From: Neoactinobaculum massilliense
GTDB taxonomy: Bacteria > Actinomycetota > Actinomycetes > Actinomycetales > Actinomycetaceae
Length of the DNA stretch: 64,000 nt
Direction of reading: 5' to 3'
Assembly (NCBI RefSeq): GCF_900604955.1
Contig: NZ_UWPE01000001.1
Coordinates: forward strand, 62,001-126,000
Positions 18,263-27,046 of the stretch are shown here, piece by piece. The notes below the pieces were generated by a model. It worked only from the letters and a program-made list of their open reading frames with translations. It had not been told where the DNA came from and searched no databases. The translations under genes and the position numbers were made by a program. The stretch's first letter is position 1. Every line of letters starts with the position of its first letter.

Positions 18263-18282
18263 ATGTGATCTCACATAGCGAA
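18263..18282 (-). promoter_or_regulatory. palindromic element upstream of purC
   Basis: ATGTGA and TCACAT form an inverted repeat with a 2-bp spacer (18263-18276), extended on the purC strand to TTCGCTATGTGA (18282-18271), the 12-mer also found upstream of purB. It lies 60-80 bp before the purC start, near where a promoter should be. It could bind a purine regulator; no known consensus is matched. Confidence 0.4.
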
Positions 18283-18463
18283 AGAAAAAAGGCAAATAAC
18301 GTCCATATTGTGGAATTAGTCGAGGTGTGACGGTGGGACGGCTACGCTGCCAGCCGAAGGGACCGCGGTTATCGATTTCGACGACGCCGGCACCTCGAGC
18401 CCGTTTGGCCGCCGAGTGACCGGAGCGGCCCGGAGTACCAGTGCGCCAGGGAAGCGAGGAACC

Positions 18464-18946
18464 GTGAAGGTTGCCGTAGTAATGGGAAGTGCCTCGGACT
18501 GGGACACGATGAAGAACGCCTGCATCATGTTGGAAAAACTGGGCGTTGCGTATGAAAAGCAGGTGATCTCCGCTCACCGCACCCCGGACCTCATGTTCGA
18601 GTTTGCCAAGGGGGCCCGGGCGGCCGGCTTTGGTGCGATCATCGCGGGCGCCGGCGGGGCGGCGCACCTGCCCGGCATGATCGCCGCGCAAACCACTCTC
18701 CCGGTGATCGGGGTGCCCGTACAATCCCACGCTCTCTCTGGGCTGGACTCCCTGCTTTCCATCGTGCAGATGCCCGGCGGCGTGCCCGTGGCCACCGTCG
18801 CCATCGGCAACTCCGGGGCCAAAAACGCGGGCATTCTGGCCGCCCAGATTCTAGCCGTGGGGGACCCGGCGCTCGCGGAGCGGCTGGCCGCCTACAAGCG
18901 CGAGATCCGGGACGAAGCGCTGGGTATGACGGCGCGGCTGGATTAG
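18464..18946 (+). CDS. purE: N5-carboxyaminoimidazole ribonucleotide mutase
   Basis: This 160-residue class I PurE converts N5-CAIR to CAIR. Motifs: VVMGSASDW near residues 5-13, SAHRTPD with the catalytic His, and [14 protein letters not shown] 18464 is preceded by GCGAGGAACC, and the protein begins directly with the conserved strand; the frame is open further upstream to 18416 without support. It diverges from the purC operon and is followed after 87 bp by purK, its functional partner. Confidence 0.95.
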   Translation: MKVAVVMGSASDWDTMKNACIMLEKLGVAYEKQVISAHRTPDLMFEFAKGARAAGFGAIIAGAGGAAHLPGMIAAQTTLPVIGVPVQSHALSGLDSLLSIVQMPGGVPVATVAIGNSGAKNAGILAAQILAVGDPALAERLAAYKREIRDEALGMTARLD

Positions 18947-18991
18947 TGGCGGGTACCGGCGCGCGAACGTGACGCGGGTGCGGCGTAGTGA

Positions 18992-19019
18992 GGCCGCCCG
19001 CCGCGATAGGCGGGCGGCC
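18992..19019 (+). terminator. hairpin in the purE-purK spacer
   Basis: A perfect 11-bp GC stem (GGCCGCCCGCC with 19009-19019) and a 6-nt loop stand 14 bp before the purK start and next to its ribosome site. With no T run it is more likely an mRNA stability or attenuation element than a full terminator. Confidence 0.45.
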
Positions 19020-19033
19020 ACGGAAAGGGGAAC

Positions 19034-20146
19034 ATGGAGCATCGGCTCGCAACAATTGGCATTATTGGTGGCGGTCAGCTGGGCAAAATGATGGCGCAGG
19101 CCGCCGGACGCATGGGGCACCGGGTGGTGGTGCTGGATCCCACGCCGGATTGCCCGGCCGCACAGGTTTCCGAGGCGCAGATCGTGGCGGCCTACAACGA
19201 TCACGCGGCCCTCGCAGAACTGGGACGCCGCGTGGATCGGGTGACCTACGAATTTGAGAACGTGGATGCGGCCACTATTAAGGCCACGCTGCCGCGTGAA
19301 AAAATGCCGCAGTGGACCAGGGCACTGGAGCTTACGCAGGATCGCGTCACTGAGAAGCAAACGGTTAACGCCGCCGGTCTGGACACGGTGGAATGGCGCG
19401 ACGTCGAAACGCTCCCCGATTTACTCAGCGCGATCGATGCTCTCGGCTACCCAGCCGTGCTCAAAACCCGCCGTTTCGGCTACGACGGCCACGGTCAGCA
19501 GGTGCTACATTCCGCGGCGGATTTGCCGGCCGTGCGCGAACTCGTGGCGGCCGCGCCCTGCATTCTGGAGGCACTCTCGCCGTTCGAGTACGAGGCCTCC
19601 ATCATGGTGGCACGTAACCCACGCGGGCAGGTGGTGACCATGCCACCTTCGCGTAATGAACACCGCAACGGGATCCTGCACACCTCCACCGTGTCATCCC
19701 GGTTCGACGCCGAGGTGGCCGCCGCCATGCGCCGCGGAGCGGAGAAGCTCGCTGACGTGCTGGAACTGGTGGGCGTGATGGGGATTGAGTTCTTCGTGGA
19801 AAAGGACCGGCTCCTTATCAACGAGATTGCCCCGCGCCCCCACAATTCTGGGCACTACTCCATTGAGGCCTGTGACTTTTCCCAGTATGACCTCCATGTG
19901 CGTGGCATTCTGGACCTGCCGCTTCCGCCGCGGGTGCACCTGCTCCGCCCGGCGGTTATGGTCAATGTACTGGGACAGCACCTGGCGGGTACGGAGGAGC
20001 TCAAGGAAACCAAGTTCGCGTGGCACTTTCATGATTACGGGAAGACGGAGGTCAAGGAGAATCGGAAGATGGGGCACATCACCATCCTCACGGATGATAC
20101 GGATGCCACCCTCGCGGAGATCGCTGCCACCGGCTTGTGGGACTAG
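19034..20146 (+). CDS. purK: N5-carboxyaminoimidazole ribonucleotide synthase
   Basis: This 370-residue ATP-grasp enzyme carboxylates AIR to N5-CAIR with bicarbonate and ATP. The N-terminal IGGGQLGKMMAQAA is at about 7-20, ATP-grasp segments include VLKTRRFGYDGHGQ, and the late motif NEIAPRPHNSGHY is diagnostic. The ATG at 19034 follows GGAAAGGGGAAC. It lies downstream of purE in the same direction, 87 bp away across a hairpin, and 147 bp before fhs. Confidence 0.95.
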   Translation: MEHRLATIGIIGGGQLGKMMAQAAGRMGHRVVVLDPTPDCPAAQVSEAQIVAAYNDHAALAELGRRVDRVTYEFENVDAATIKATLPREKMPQWTRALELTQDRVTEKQTVNAAGLDTVEWRDVETLPDLLSAIDALGYPAVLKTRRFGYDGHGQQVLHSAADLPAVRELVAAAPCILEALSPFEYEASIMVARNPRGQVVTMPPSRNEHRNGILHTSTVSSRFDAEVAAAMRRGAEKLADVLELVGVMGIEFFVEKDRLLINEIAPRPHNSGHYSIEACDFSQYDLHVRGILDLPLPPRVHLLRPAVMVNVLGQHLAGTEELKETKFAWHFHDYGKTEVKENRKMGHITILTDDTDATLAEIAATGLWD

Positions 20147-20293
20147 GTGGGCCTGAGGCCCTCGCGGGGTCTGATGCCCGGGCGGGGTAACGGCCGTGTA
20201 GGGCCGAAACTGAACCATCCGACGGCCACCCTACGCACCACCGTCACGTGTCCACATGGAATCAGGCTTTAGTAAATAGTAAGGAGCGTGCAT

Positions 20294-21925
20294 ATGTCTC
20301 TTCGCCCAATTTCAGAGGTGGCCCGGGCGGCCGGAATTCCGGACGCCGCCTTCATCCCCTACGGCCGTGAGATGGCCAAGGTGGACCGGTCCGCCTACGA
20401 GGGTAAGCCGGTAACGGGCAAGCTGGTGCTGGTTACCGCGCTCACGCCCACGCCCCCGGGGGAGGGAAAGACCACCACATCCATCGGCCTCGCCGACGGC
20501 CTGCGCCGCATCGGCAAGAAGGCGGTGCTGGCGCTGCGGGAACCATCCATGGGTCCGGTGTTCGGAATGAAGGGCGGGGCGGTTGGCGGGGGCCGCGCCC
20601 AGGTTATTCCCGGCACCAAGATTAATCTGCACTTCACTGGAGATTTCGCGGCGATCGCCGCCGCCCAGAATCTGCTTGCGGCCATGGCCGATAATGCGCT
20701 CCATTTCAGCACGGTGGACCTCGATCCTCGCTGGGTGACCGTGCGCCGGGTCCTCGACTCCAATGATCGTCCGCTTCGCAACACGGTGATTGGCCTGGGT
20801 GGGCATGGCGGCGGCGTGCCCCGCGAGTCCGGTTTTGACATCACGGCCGCCTCCGAGGTCATGGCCGCCTTCTGCCTGGCAGAAAACCTTGGTGACCTGC
20901 GGACGCGCCTGGGCCGCATCGTCGTCGGACAATCCCGCGAGGGCACCCCCGTGACCGCGGATGATCTCCAGGTCACCGAGGCCATGCTTGCCCTCCTCGT
21001 GGACGCGTTCAACCCGAACCTGGTGCAAACGTTGGAGGGCACCCCCGCGTTCGTCCACGGCGGACCGTTCGCCAATATCGCACACGGGTGCAACTCCGTG
21101 CAGGCCACCCGGGCCGCGCTCGCATTCGGGAATATTGCCATTACGGAGGCGGGCTTCGGGGCGGATCTGGGGGCCGAAAAGTTCATCGACATTAAGTGCC
21201 GCCAATCTGGTTTGCGCCCGGACCTCTCCGTGTGCGTGGCCACCGTGCGCGCGCTCAAGTACCACGGCGGTGTGGCGCCGCGGGATCTCGAAACGGAGAA
21301 CGTTGCGGCCGTTCGCAAGGGTGGCGCGAACCTGCTCCGGCACGTGGCGAACCTGCGGGACGTGTGGGGGCAGAACGTCGTCGTGGCGATTAACCAGTTC
21401 ACCTCGGATACGCCGGCGGAACTGGAGGCGGTCAAGGAACTGTGCGCCGCCGAGGGTGTGCGTGCCGAGGCCAGCAACCATTTCGCCTTTGGCGGCGAGG
21501 GGGCCGAGGCGCTGGCGTGCGCGGTTGTGGAGGAGCTCGCGAAGCCGCACACCACCACGTTCACGTATCCGAGTGGCGCGACGCTCCGCGAAAAGGCCGA
21601 CGCCGTGGTGCAGCGTGTATACGGGGGCACCGGTGTTTCCTACACGAAGGCGGCTGCCAAGGAGATTGATCGGCTGCAGGATGCGGGACTGGGCGCGTTA
21701 CCGGTGTGCATCGCCAAGACCCAGTACTCCTTCTCTACCGATCCGAAGCTACTGGGTGCGCCGAGCGGATTTGAGGTGCCTGTGCGGGAGGTACGGCTCT
21801 CCGCCGGTGGCGGTTTTGTGGTGCTCGTATCCGGCACCATCTACCTCATGCCCGGCTTGCCTCGCGTCCCAGCGGCCGTCAACATGCACGTGGCTGAGGA
21901 CGGCACCATCTCCGGGATCCACTAG
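20294..21925 (+). CDS. fhs: formate-tetrahydrofolate ligase
   Basis: This 543-residue enzyme makes 10-formyl-THF from formate, THF and ATP, the donor used by PurN and PurH. The nucleotide-binding loop TPTPPGEGKTTTSIG lies near residues 45-59. The segments EPSMGPVFGMKGGAVGGG and NLVQTLEGTPAFVHGGPFA are typical. I chose ATG 20294 because AAGGAG (20281-20286) lies 7 nt upstream; the GTG at 20288 is too close. Its position straight after purK links it to purine synthesis. Confidence 0.96.
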   Translation: MSLRPISEVARAAGIPDAAFIPYGREMAKVDRSAYEGKPVTGKLVLVTALTPTPPGEGKTTTSIGLADGLRRIGKKAVLALREPSMGPVFGMKGGAVGGGRAQVIPGTKINLHFTGDFAAIAAAQNLLAAMADNALHFSTVDLDPRWVTVRRVLDSNDRPLRNTVIGLGGHGGGVPRESGFDITAASEVMAAFCLAENLGDLRTRLGRIVVGQSREGTPVTADDLQVTEAMLALLVDAFNPNLVQTLEGTPAFVHGGPFANIAHGCNSVQATRAALAFGNIAITEAGFGADLGAEKFIDIKCRQSGLRPDLSVCVATVRALKYHGGVAPRDLETENVAAVRKGGANLLRHVANLRDVWGQNVVVAINQFTSDTPAELEAVKELCAAEGVRAEASNHFAFGGEGAEALACAVVEELAKPHTTTFTYPSGATLREKADAVVQRVYGGTGVSYTKAAAKEIDRLQDAGLGALPVCIAKTQYSFSTDPKLLGAPSGFEVPVREVRLSAGGGFVVLVSGTIYLMPGLPRVPAAVNMHVAEDGTISGIH

Positions 21926-22182
21926 GGAGACCGGGGCGCGTTTGCCGGTGCGCGCTGGACGGTGCGCGCGTGCCGGCGCATGCGGGACGGCGTGAATGCG
22001 CCGTGATGCGGGGCGGCAGCGATGGTGACTGCCCCGCAGTGCCGCCCCGCCTCGCGGGAACGTGGGGACTACGGGCGGCGTCGTCGGTGAACGAACGTGC
22101 ATGCCCGTCCGGGTACGGGGTCCCGTATTACTCATCTGAACTGCGCGGTAGGGTTAAGAAAAAATCGCAAACGGAGGCTTCG

Positions 22183-24903
22183 ATGACGAAGTTCGTGTAC
22201 GCATTCGCTGAAGGCAATAAGGATATGCGGGACTTGCTAGGTGGCAAGGGCGCTAACCTGGCCGAAATGACCAATATGAACATGCCGGTGCCCCCGGGAT
22301 TCACCGTCACCACCGATGTGTGCCGGCAGTACCTGGGCAACGGCTCTCTGCCAGATGAGCTGGCGGATCAGGTATCCGCAAACCTCGCTGAGGTAGAGAA
22401 GGCCATGGGCCGCAAGTTCGGTGCCACGCAGTCCCCGCTCCTCGTGTCCGTGCGAAGCGGTGCACCCTTCTCCATGCCCGGCATGATGGAAACCGTGCTC
22501 AACGTTGGTCTCAACGACGAAACGGTGAAGGGCCTGGCCGCCATGGCCGGCAGTGACCGCTTCGCCTGGGATTCCTACCGCCGTCTGCTCCAGATGTTTG
22601 GCAAGACGGTACTTGATATTGATGGTGATCTTTTCGCCAACCCCCTCCACGAGCTGCAGGCAGCCAAGGGCTACAAGGGCGATCTGGACATGACCGCGGA
22701 GGATCTGCGCGGCCTCGCGGATCAGTTCAAGCAGGTGATCCTGGAGCAGACGGGCAAGCCCTTCCCGCAGGATCCGCGCGAGCAGCTGAACATGGCCATT
22801 GAAGCCGTGTTCCGGTCCTGGAACACCGAGCGCGCGCAGGTCTACCGGCGTCGTGAGCACATTTCCGAAACCCTGGGCACCGCGGTCAACGTGCAGACCA
22901 TGGTGTTCGGCAACATGGGCGAGAATTCCGGTACCGGCGTGGCATTCACGCGTGACCCGTCCACCGGCCGCTCCGGCGTGTACGGCGATTACCTCCCCGA
23001 CGCGCAGGGCGAGGACGTGGTGTCCGGAATCCGCAACACCCTGACGCTCGACGATCTTGCCGGCATCAACAAGCCCGCCTACACGGAGCTGGTGGACATC
23101 ATGCACCGGCTCGAGGAGCACTACCGGGACCTGTGCGATATCGAGTACACGGTGGAGAACGGCAAGCTGTGGATGCTGCAGACCCGCGTGGGTAAGCGCA
23201 CCCCGGCCGCCGCATTCCGCGTAGCCACCCAGCTTGCCGATGAGGGCCTCATTACCGAGGATGAAGCCGTCACCCGCGTGACCGGCGAACAGCTCACGTC
23301 GCTGCTGTTCCCGCAGTTCGATCAGGCCTCCCATCCGGAGCCCATCACCGTCGCCACGCCGGCCTCCCCGGGTGCCGCCTCCGGTGAAATCGTGTTTTCC
23401 GACGCCGAAGCGGTGCGTCGCGCCGGTGAGGGCGCCAAGGTAATCCTGGTGCGTCGCGAAACCAACGCTGAGGATCTGCCGGGCATGGTGGCCGCTGTTG
23501 GTGTACTCACCGCTCGCGGTGGCAAGACTTCGCACGCCGCTGTGGTGGCCCGCGGCATGGGCCGTACCGCCGTGGTGGGCGCCGATGAGCTCATCGTGGA
23601 CGAGGCCGCCCAGACGCTCAAGGTATGTGGCGGCAAGGAATTCCACGCCGGGGACATCATTTCTATTGATGGCACCTCCGGTGAGGTATTCGCGGGTGCT
23701 GTGGATGTGGTGGATTCACCGGCCATGGTGTACGTGGAGTCCGGCCTGGAGGCCGGCCTCGCGGCCGCTCGGAGCGACGATGATAAGGCGCTGGTGCGCT
23801 CGCTGGATCGCATCCTCACGCGTGCGGACAAGGCCGCCCGTATGAAGGTGCGCGCAAACGCCGATAACCCGGAGGACGCCCAGCGCGCCCGCGAGTTTGG
23901 CGCCACCGGCGTGGGCCTGTGCCGCACCGAGCACATGTTCCTCGGCGAGCGCCGTCCGCTGGTGGAGCACGTGATTCTGGCTCGTACCCCCGAAGAACAG
24001 GCCGAGGCGCTCTCCAAGCTGGGGCCGCTCCAGAAGTCTGATTTTGAGGGCATTTTCAAGGCTATGGACGGCCTGCCCGTGGTGGTCCGCCTCATCGACC
24101 CGCCGCTGCATGAGTTCCTGCCGGATCTCACCCAGCTGACCGTGGAGATCGCGGTCAAGGAGGCCAAGGGTGAAGAGGTCACGGAGCATGAGCGCGCCGT
24201 GTTCGAGGCGGCCAAGTCCCGCCACGAAGAGAACCCGATGCTGGGCCTGCGCGGTGTCCGCCTCTCCATTGAGATCCCGGGCTTCGTGGACATGCAGGTG
24301 CGTGCGGTAGCCGAGGCAGCGGTTGCCCGCATCCAGGCCGGTGGCGATCCGCATCCGGAAATCATGATTCCGCTCATTGGCTCCGGCCGCGAGATGGAGA
24401 TTGTAAAGACACACGCGGAGCGCGTGATCGCGGACGTGGAGAAGGAATCCGGCATCAAGCTGGAGATTCCGGTGGGCAACATGATCGAGCTGCCTCGCGC
24501 TGCTCTGGTAGCAGACGAGATTGCCGAGCAGTCCCAGTTCTTCTCCTTCGGCACCAACGATCTCACACAGACCACGTGGGGCTTCTCGCGCGACGACGTG
24601 GAGGGCGAGTTCATTCCCACCTACATCGCCGACGGCGTGTTCGATACCTCTCCGTTCGAGTCGATCGACGAGCACGGTGTGGGCCAGCTGGTGGAAACGG
24701 CCGTGGCGCGTGGCCGGAAGGCCAACCCGGATCTGCTGTGCGGCATCTGCGGTGAGCACGGTGGGGATCCGCGGTCCATCCACTTCTTCAACCGGGTGGG
24801 CCTGGACTACGTGTCCTGCTCGCCGTTCCGGGTGCCGATCGCTCGGCTCGAGGCTGGCCGCGCCACCCTCATGGAGAGCCTGGAAGCCTCGGAAACGAAG
24901 TAG
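22183..24903 (+). CDS. ppdK: pyruvate, phosphate dikinase
   Basis: This 906-residue enzyme interconverts pyruvate + ATP + Pi and PEP + AMP + PPi in the cytoplasm. Order: N-terminal ATP-binding domain, central phosphohistidine domain with GGKTSHAAVVARG (H451 is the phospho-carrier), and the C-terminal PEP-binding barrel ending with GICGEHGGD (C856 catalytic). ATG 22183 has ACGGAGG upstream; the frame open to 21970 is only non-coding extension. The PPi it makes or uses connects with the pyrophosphatase encoded at 28.8 kb. A U-tailed terminator follows. Confidence 0.97.
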   Translation: MTKFVYAFAEGNKDMRDLLGGKGANLAEMTNMNMPVPPGFTVTTDVCRQYLGNGSLPDELADQVSANLAEVEKAMGRKFGATQSPLLVSVRSGAPFSMPGMMETVLNVGLNDETVKGLAAMAGSDRFAWDSYRRLLQMFGKTVLDIDGDLFANPLHELQAAKGYKGDLDMTAEDLRGLADQFKQVILEQTGKPFPQDPREQLNMAIEAVFRSWNTERAQVYRRREHISETLGTAVNVQTMVFGNMGENSGTGVAFTRDPSTGRSGVYGDYLPDAQGEDVVSGIRNTLTLDDLAGINKPAYTELVDIMHRLEEHYRDLCDIEYTVENGKLWMLQTRVGKRTPAAAFRVATQLADEGLITEDEAVTRVTGEQLTSLLFPQFDQASHPEPITVATPASPGAASGEIVFSDAEAVRRAGEGAKVILVRRETNAEDLPGMVAAVGVLTARGGKTSHAAVVARGMGRTAVVGADELIVDEAAQTLKVCGGKEFHAGDIISIDGTSGEVFAGAVDVVDSPAMVYVESGLEAGLAAARSDDDKALVRSLDRILTRADKAARMKVRANADNPEDAQRAREFGATGVGLCRTEHMFLGERRPLVEHVILARTPEEQAEALSKLGPLQKSDFEGIFKAMDGLPVVVRLIDPPLHEFLPDLTQLTVEIAVKEAKGEEVTEHERAVFEAAKSRHEENPMLGLRGVRLSIEIPGFVDMQVRAVAEAAVARIQAGGDPHPEIMIPLIGSGREMEIVKTHAERVIADVEKESGIKLEIPVGNMIELPRAALVADEIAEQSQFFSFGTNDLTQTTWGFSRDDVEGEFIPTYIADGVFDTSPFESIDEHGVGQLVETAVARGRKANPDLLCGICGEHGGDPRSIHFFNRVGLDYVSCSPFRVPIARLEAGRATLMESLEASETK

Positions 24904-24959
24904 CGGTACGCGGCTGTTCGTTATCGGGGTGAAACTCGGGTAGCTGACAGCTGATGGAC

Positions 24960-24989
24960 GGGCGCCGGCCGGTGGGTCGGCGCCCTTTT
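24960..24989 (+). terminator. rho-independent terminator after ppdK
   Basis: An 8-bp stem GGGCGCCG/CGGCGCCC (24960-24967 and 24978-24985) with a 10-nt loop is followed by TTTT, 56 bp after the stop codon. Confidence 0.8.
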
Positions 24990-25150
24990 GCGTGCGGTGT
25001 GCGCATGGGCGGTTAGTGCGTGCGGGCAGCGGGGCTCGGGCCCGTGGGTCCGGCGCATAAATCCACGCGTGCGGATATACGTTGGTGACCTGCGGGGTAC
25101 GTGTACGTCGTCGTCCACACTTTTCCTATGAAGCTTCCAGGACGTGGCCG

Positions 25151-25156
25151 TACAAT
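25151..25156 (+). promoter_or_regulatory. -10-like TACAAT before the RAMA-domain gene
   Basis: TACAAT (five of six consensus bases) lies 29 bp before the GTG start, with GAAAGGGG as ribosome site between them. No good -35 was found 16-18 bp upstream. Confidence 0.4.
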
Positions 25157-25185
25157 GAGGGCCGGCGTGCGGCGAAAGGGGAACA

Positions 25186-26613
25186 GTGGCGGTTTTCTCG
25201 ATTCGAAATGGGGATATCGGGCCTGCTCCGTGGCGCTCGAATGTGGCCGACGATGTGGCCGAATCGGTGCTTACCACGCTGCATTCGCGTGCGGTTGACC
25301 TCATTTCCACGCCGCTCTTTGCCGTGGCATACGTGGATGATGCGCCCGGTGAACGCGCGCCGCTGGTGGCGTTGGACGGCTCCGGGCAGGTGGTGACCGT
25401 CGAGGTGGTGCGCAATCTCACGTCCACGGGTCTGCTGGCCGGGCTGACGCGCGCCGGTTCCCACGTGCGCTATAGCCGGGACCGGGTAGAGAAGCTCTAT
25501 GCCGGGGATTTCGAGGCCAATTGGAAACGGTTCTCGGCTCAGAATTCGCCCGTGGCGCGGGCGGGGGCGCGGTTGTATGTGATGACGCTGGCCGTGGCGC
25601 CCGACGCCGTGCCCGTGGTGGAGGCGCTGGCCGGGGCCGGGGTGGAGGTTCGCGTGGCGCGGCTGATCGATGGCGTCGGCGAAACCATTGTGTCCCTGGA
25701 GAACGTGGGGGTGCAGGTGGCCCCCGCCGTGCGTGGTGGTGTGAGTCTCCCCGTTATTTCCGACGACGCCGCCCGCCCGGCCGTCGCGTCTCTTGCTCAG
25801 ACGGAGGAACCTGCGCCGGTGGCGGGTAGCGTGGTTGGCGAAAATACGGACCGGCAGGCGGAAGAGTTCGCGCCGGTGGCGGGCCCCGGTGACGAGGTGA
25901 CTCCCGAGGAGGCCGGCGTGACGGCTGTGCTCCCGGCGGATACCGATGCGGTGGCCTCGGCCCGTGGGGAGGATACAGCCGATGCGGCGTCCGGCCGCAC
26001 CGCCGCGTTGGGCCACACCGCCGTGGCGGACGATGCTGATGTTGACGTGCCCGCTCTCCGTGATAGCTCTCTGCGGCGTCGTGTTCACGGAGCCGATGAA
26101 CTCGCATCAGATGCACTTCATACGGTGGCGGAAACCGCCGAGCATGAGGCGGTAGCGGCTGAAAAAGCGGAGGTGGGTAAAGAGGTGGCTGACACTTCAG
26201 AGTCACCCGCCGCCGGTGCGCCGCGAGAGGGTGCGGCGCATGCGGGTGAGTTTGTGCCCGCCTGGCTACCGGTTGATTCTGCTGCGGTCAGTGGACGCCA
26301 CCACGCCGGTGGCATTCGGCGCTTTCTTGACACCATGCAGCGATCGGCTCGCGGCCGGCACGGTACGGCGCCCGTGTTGAGTCTTGGCGCCACGGCCGCT
26401 CGTGCTGGTGCGCCCGTCCAGATTCGGTTGCGATTCCGCAGGCGCGGTGTGGATGAAACGGCCACGCTCACCGTGGACGGCCGCATCCTGCTGCCGGATG
26501 GGCGTGAGTTTACTGACCCCTCTCAGGCCGTAGAGGCTATTACCGGCGTTAAGAACGTGGACGGCTGGCGGGCCTGGCGCACCGTGGATGGCCGCGCGCT
26601 TCGCGATCTTTAA
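25186..26613 (+). CDS. RAMA (restriction system modified-DNA reader) domain-containing protein of unknown function
   Basis: This 475-residue protein has three parts. Residues 1-180 form an unrecognised folded domain (starts AVFSIRNGDIGPAPW). Residues about 185-365 are an acidic, Ala/Glu/Asp/Val-rich linker without motifs. Residues about 400-475 match the RAMA pattern: LTVDGRILLPDGREF, then DPSQAVEAITG and GWRAWRTVDG. RAMA domains were described in modification-dependent and other restriction systems as presumed readers of modified DNA. No nuclease or methylase motif is visible and no restriction gene is adjacent. It has its own upstream region and stands alone. GTG 25186 follows GAAAGGGG. Confidence 0.65.
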   Translation: MAVFSIRNGDIGPAPWRSNVADDVAESVLTTLHSRAVDLISTPLFAVAYVDDAPGERAPLVALDGSGQVVTVEVVRNLTSTGLLAGLTRAGSHVRYSRDRVEKLYAGDFEANWKRFSAQNSPVARAGARLYVMTLAVAPDAVPVVEALAGAGVEVRVARLIDGVGETIVSLENVGVQVAPAVRGGVSLPVISDDAARPAVASLAQTEEPAPVAGSVVGENTDRQAEEFAPVAGPGDEVTPEEAGVTAVLPADTDAVASARGEDTADAASGRTAALGHTAVADDADVDVPALRDSSLRRRVHGADELASDALHTVAETAEHEAVAAEKAEVGKEVADTSESPAAGAPREGAAHAGEFVPAWLPVDSAAVSGRHHAGGIRRFLDTMQRSARGRHGTAPVLSLGATAARAGAPVQIRLRFRRRGVDETATLTVDGRILLPDGREFTDPSQAVEAITGVKNVDGWRAWRTVDGRALRDL

Positions 26614-27046
26614 TGCGGCGCCGCTGGGCCTGTACCTGTCGTTTGGTCCTGTGTCCGGTGGTCGGGCCTGCACCCATTGCTCCGGCCTACCCCGCCGTTT
26701 GGGACTGCACCCCTTGCTCAAACTCCCATCGCCGGGCCTTCTATTGCCCGGCTCTATAGCGCCCGGCTCATGCCCACACGCGCACGCTCCGTTGTGCTCT
26801 GGGGAGTGCCATATGGCCGATTTTGGCGGGGTGCGGCGTGTTGCGTGGTGCATGCGCGGGCCCGCTGGAAACGTCCACCCCGCCGGTGTAAGCGATGTGA
26901 CAACTGAGCAGTATGAGCACAGAATTACAGGTGGGAAATTTATCTAATAGTGTTCCAATTGTTGCAATTTTGTTATAGATTCGGGACATTGAGGTTCGGC
27001 GGGTCAAGCCGACACGCCGAGACGCATTAATATCCCAAGGAGTGAA
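26614..27046. other. 433-bp intergenic region upstream of the NlpC/P60 gene
   Basis: No supported gene is seen. The last 130 bp become AT-rich and contain TTGCAATTTTGTTATAGAT (26962-26980), likely promoter DNA. Two copies of GCCCGGCTC lie at about 26747-26767. The leader after that region shows only a 5-bp stem, TCGGC/GCCGA (26996-27012), and no c-di-AMP riboswitch structure. Confidence 0.5.

Noticed and set aside
20147-20293. THF riboswitch upstream of fhs
   Set aside because: Only an 8-bp stem GTGTAGGG/CCCTACGC with a long loop is found; the conserved THF-aptamer sequence is not.
25186-26613. SepH-like division protein
   Set aside because: The N-terminus does not match DUF3071; the C-terminal RAMA-like pattern fits better.
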